From: Rhodobiaceae bacterium UBA7378 | GTDB lineage: Bacteria; Pseudomonadota; Alphaproteobacteria; RS24 | Length of the DNA stretch: 16,694 bases | Assembly (NCBI GenBank): GCA_002469805.1 | Contig: DKNW01000050.1 | Span: 6,022 to 22,715 of the forward strand | Reading direction: 5' to 3' | Shown here: positions 14,781 to 16,694 of the stretch, piece by piece | Position numbering within the stretch: the stretch's first letter is position 1 | How the letters are laid out: each line of letters starts with the position of its first letter | The notes under the pieces: model-generated | Told to the model about the DNA's origin: nothing | The model's database searches: none | Seen by the model: only the letters and a program-made list of their open reading frames with translations | Made by a program: the position numbers and the translations under genes

Positions 14781-16265
14781 ATGTTTGACGCATTGACGGA
14801 AAATCTAGGGTCTGTTTTCGACCGTTTGCGCGGACGCGGTGCGCTGTCCGAGCGCGATGTGGAAAACGCGCTTGGCGATATTCGCAAAGCCCTGCTCGAA
14901 GCTGATGTTGCTCTGCCTGTTGTACGGGCGTTTATTGACCTCGTGCGCCCGCGGGCCATTGGTGCAGAAGTGCTAAAGTCTGTCACGCCCGGTCAGCAGG
15001 TGATCAAGCTGGTTAATGATGCGTTGATCGACATGCTGGGCACGGCCGAACCACTGGCGCTCGATGCCGTACCTCCGGTCGGTATCATGATGGTCGGCCT
15101 GCAAGGGTCGGGTAAGACAACCAGCACCGCCAAGCTAGCCCGCAGCCTCAACGAAGATGACAAACGCAAAGTCTTGATGGCATCGCTCGACACGCAGCGT
15201 CCGGCGGCGATGGAACAGCTGGCTGTTCTCGGTCGCCAGATTAACATTGAAACACTGCCGATTATCGAGGGGCAGGGACCAGTTGATATTGCCAAGCGTG
15301 CGATGCAGGCCGGCAAGCTGGGTGGGTTTGACGTTGTTATGCTCGACACGGCGGGTCGGACAAATGCCGACGAAGCGCTGATGAGTGAGATGGCGGCGAT
15401 TGAAAAAGCTGCAAGTCCTAATGAAACCATGCTGGTGGCTGACAGCCTCACCGGTCAAGAAGCGGTGCGCATTGCCGGCCAGTTTGCGGCGCGTGTGAAA
15501 CTCACCGGCATTATGTTAACGCGCGCCGATGGCGATGGCCGCGGGGGTGCGGCTCTGTCGATGCGTCACGAGACCGGCGTACCGATTAAATATCTGGGCG
15601 TTGGCGAAGCCATCGATAAGCTGGAGGTGTTTGATCCGGCGCGGGTTGCCAATCGCATTCTAGGCATGGGCGATGTTGTCGGGCTGGTTGAAAAAGCCGC
15701 TGCGACCATGGATGCCGAAAAAGCGGAAAAAATTGCGGCGCGAATGAAAAAAGGCCTGTTCACCCTTGAGGACATGGCCGAACAGCTGCGCCAGATGCAG
15801 CGCATGGGCGGTATGTCCGGTGTGCTCGGTATGTTACCCGGCATGGGAAAATTGAAAAAACAAGCCGCTGGCCAGTTAGCGAATATGGGTATGGATGACC
15901 GGCAGCTTATCCGTCAGGCGGCGATTGTGTCTTCGATGACCGAAGCCGAAAAAGAAAATCCGAAAGTCCTGAATGCCAGTCGTAAGCGGCGCATTGCCGC
16001 CGGTTCAGGTACCAGCGTGCAGGATGTAAACCGCGTGCTCAAAATGCATCGGCAAATGGCCGACATGATGAAAAAACTGGGCAAAGGAGGCATGCAAGGC
16101 ATGGCGAACATGCTTGGTGGTGGGCCCGTTGGTCAGGGCGGTCCAGGTGCTCAAGGTGGCATGCCGGATTTGAACAAGCTCGGAGGCGGGTTGCCTGATC
16201 TGGGAAATTTCAAGCCGCCGGGTGGCCTACCGCCGGGGCTTGGTTTGCCGCCGAAAAAGAAATGA
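14781..16265 (+). CDS. ffh: signal recognition particle protein Ffh
   Basis: This 494-residue SRP54-type GTPase binds 4.5S RNA and signal sequences of nascent membrane proteins. The N domain covers about residues 1-95. The G domain carries G-L-Q-G-S-G-K-T-T at 106-114, D-T-Q-R-P-A-A at 138-144, D-T-A-G-R at 189-193 and T-R-A-D-G-D-G-R-G-G at 247-256. The Met-rich M domain begins near 325 and includes the RNA-binding R-K-R-R-I-A-A-G-S-G at 401-410. The tail (about 445-494) is Gly/Pro-rich and ends in three lysines. The frame is open upstream to TTG 14703, but M-F-D-A-L-T-E-N-L at ATG 14781 is the standard Ffh start, with GGGGAG 12 bases before it (long spacing). Confidence 0.97.
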   Translation: MFDALTENLGSVFDRLRGRGALSERDVENALGDIRKALLEADVALPVVRAFIDLVRPRAIGAEVLKSVTPGQQVIKLVNDALIDMLGTAEPLALDAVPPVGIMMVGLQGSGKTTSTAKLARSLNEDDKRKVLMASLDTQRPAAMEQLAVLGRQINIETLPIIEGQGPVDIAKRAMQAGKLGGFDVVMLDTAGRTNADEALMSEMAAIEKAASPNETMLVADSLTGQEAVRIAGQFAARVKLTGIMLTRADGDGRGGAALSMRHETGVPIKYLGVGEAIDKLEVFDPARVANRILGMGDVVGLVEKAAATMDAEKAEKIAARMKKGLFTLEDMAEQLRQMQRMGGMSGVLGMLPGMGKLKKQAAGQLANMGMDDRQLIRQAAIVSSMTEAEKENPKVLNASRKRRIAAGSGTSVQDVNRVLKMHRQMADMMKKLGKGGMQGMANMLGGGPVGQGGPGAQGGMPDLNKLGGGLPDLGNFKPPGGLPPGLGLPPKKK

Positions 16266-16266
16266 G

Positions 16267-16282
16267 GGTGCCAGGTGGCGCC
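16267..16282 (+). other. hairpin between ffh and rpsP
   Basis: GGTGCC-AGGT-GGCGCC forms a 6-bp stem, with one G-U pair and a 4-base loop, directly after the ffh stop. No T-run follows, so it is probably not an efficient terminator. It may allow read-through or act as a processing or stability element between ffh and rpsP. Confidence 0.35.
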
Positions 16283-16341
16283 AATCGTGAACACGAAGCT
16301 GAAGATAAAATTTTTAAGATATCTGCGAAAGGAAATCTAAC

Positions 16342-16694
16342 ATGGCTCTTAAAATTCGTATGTCCCGCGGCGGGGCGAAAAAGCGACCGTTTTACCGCAT
16401 TGTTGTGGCTGACAGCCGCATGCCGCGCGATGGCCGCTATATTGAAAAGTTGGGGACATATAACCCTCTTTTGCCGAAAGATCACGATGATCGCCTGACG
16501 CTCGACTTGGACCGAGCAAAACATTGGATTTCGCAAGGTGCAAAGCCTTCCGACCGTATTGCACGTTTTCTAGATGATGCGGGCCTGTGGAAGCGCGAAG
16601 CGCGCAATAATCCGCAAAAAGCCAAACCGGGTGTGAAAGCGCAAGAACGCCTCGAAGCTGCCGAGGAAGCTAAACGCGCCGCTGAGGAAGCCGC
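16342..16694 (+). CDS. rpsP: 30S ribosomal protein bS16 (5' part, runs off window)
   Basis: The first 117 residues of ribosomal protein bS16 are visible. The start A-L-K-I-R-M-S-R-G-G-A-K-K-R-P-F-Y-R-I-V-V is the family signature, followed by the D-G-R-Y-I-E-K-L-G-T-Y-N-P motif near residues 31-43. The ATG is preceded by AAGGAA about 8 bases upstream. Beyond residue ~95 the protein has a Lys/Glu/Ala-rich extension, probably helical, as in many alphaproteobacterial S16 proteins; no stop is reached. ffh lies 76 bp upstream in the same direction, and an ffh-rpsP transcript is likely. rimM, trmD and rplS are the usual next genes but are outside the window. Confidence 0.96.
   Translation, partial: MALKIRMSRGGAKKRPFYRIVVADSRMPRDGRYIEKLGTYNPLLPKDHDDRLTLDLDRAKHWISQGAKPSDRIARFLDDAGLWKREARNNPQKAKPGVKAQERLEAAEEAKRAAEEA

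Noticed and set aside
16283..16311. Separate rpsP promoter with TAAAAT at 16306-16311
   Set aside because: The -10-like box is good, but the bases 17 bp upstream (AATCGT) do not resemble a -35 box, so a promoter cannot be supported.

Overview
The window is a stretch of alphaproteobacterial chromosome, almost entirely coding, with moderately high GC. The assignment rests on gene content and order: acnA divergent from a ccmABCD-ccmG cytochrome c maturation cluster, a dapF-mtaB-ftsY-yciB cluster, ffh followed by rpsP, an FtsY made of the NG domain only, and an S16 protein with a charged Ala/Glu/Lys tail. The order within the class cannot be fixed from this sequence. No IS element, integrase, CRISPR array, tRNA or rRNA was seen, and every gene fully inside the window is intact.

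Layout. (1) 1-3261, plus strand: the end of an ABC-2 type permease (GldF-like), a GldG-like auxiliary protein and a DUF4340 protein, joined by 1-bp overlaps. Together they look like an ABC export or envelope module, whose ATPase probably lies upstream of the window. (2) 3284-6007, minus: acnA (aconitase A), convergent with the first block and divergent from the third. (3) 6094-10744, plus: ccmA, ccmB, ccmC, ccmD and ccmG, then a Nudix hydrolase with a zinc-knuckle N-terminus and a DUF2332 protein. Most junctions overlap by a few bases, so the last two genes appear to be part of the ccm operon. ccmE, ccmF and ccmH/I are absent and must lie elsewhere. (4) 10745-14522, minus: dapF, mtaB, ftsY and yciB in that transcription order, with overlapping stop/start codons at the first two junctions. 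(5) 14781-16694, plus: ffh and the start of rpsP, which runs off the window edge. A good sigma-70-like promoter and a structured leader of about 150 nt precede ffh.

How the genes relate. CcmABCD loads heme for the periplasmic chaperone CcmE, and CcmG supplies reductant for apocytochrome thiols. Aconitase feeds the TCA cycle that those cytochromes serve. Ffh and FtsY, the SRP GTPase and its receptor, are encoded in neighbouring divergent operons. MtaB modifies tRNA, DapF makes meso-diaminopimelate for lysine and peptidoglycan, and YciB is an inner-membrane envelope protein.

Most of the window is ordinary core genome. The less explained parts are the Nudix-DUF2332 pair appended to the ccm operon, the Gld-like membrane module, a 14-bp direct repeat bracketing acnA, a small reading frame in the ccmB-ccmC gap, and the hairpin-containing ffh leader. 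No stretch longer than 300 bases lacks a gene; the longest gap is 258 bp between dapF and ffh.
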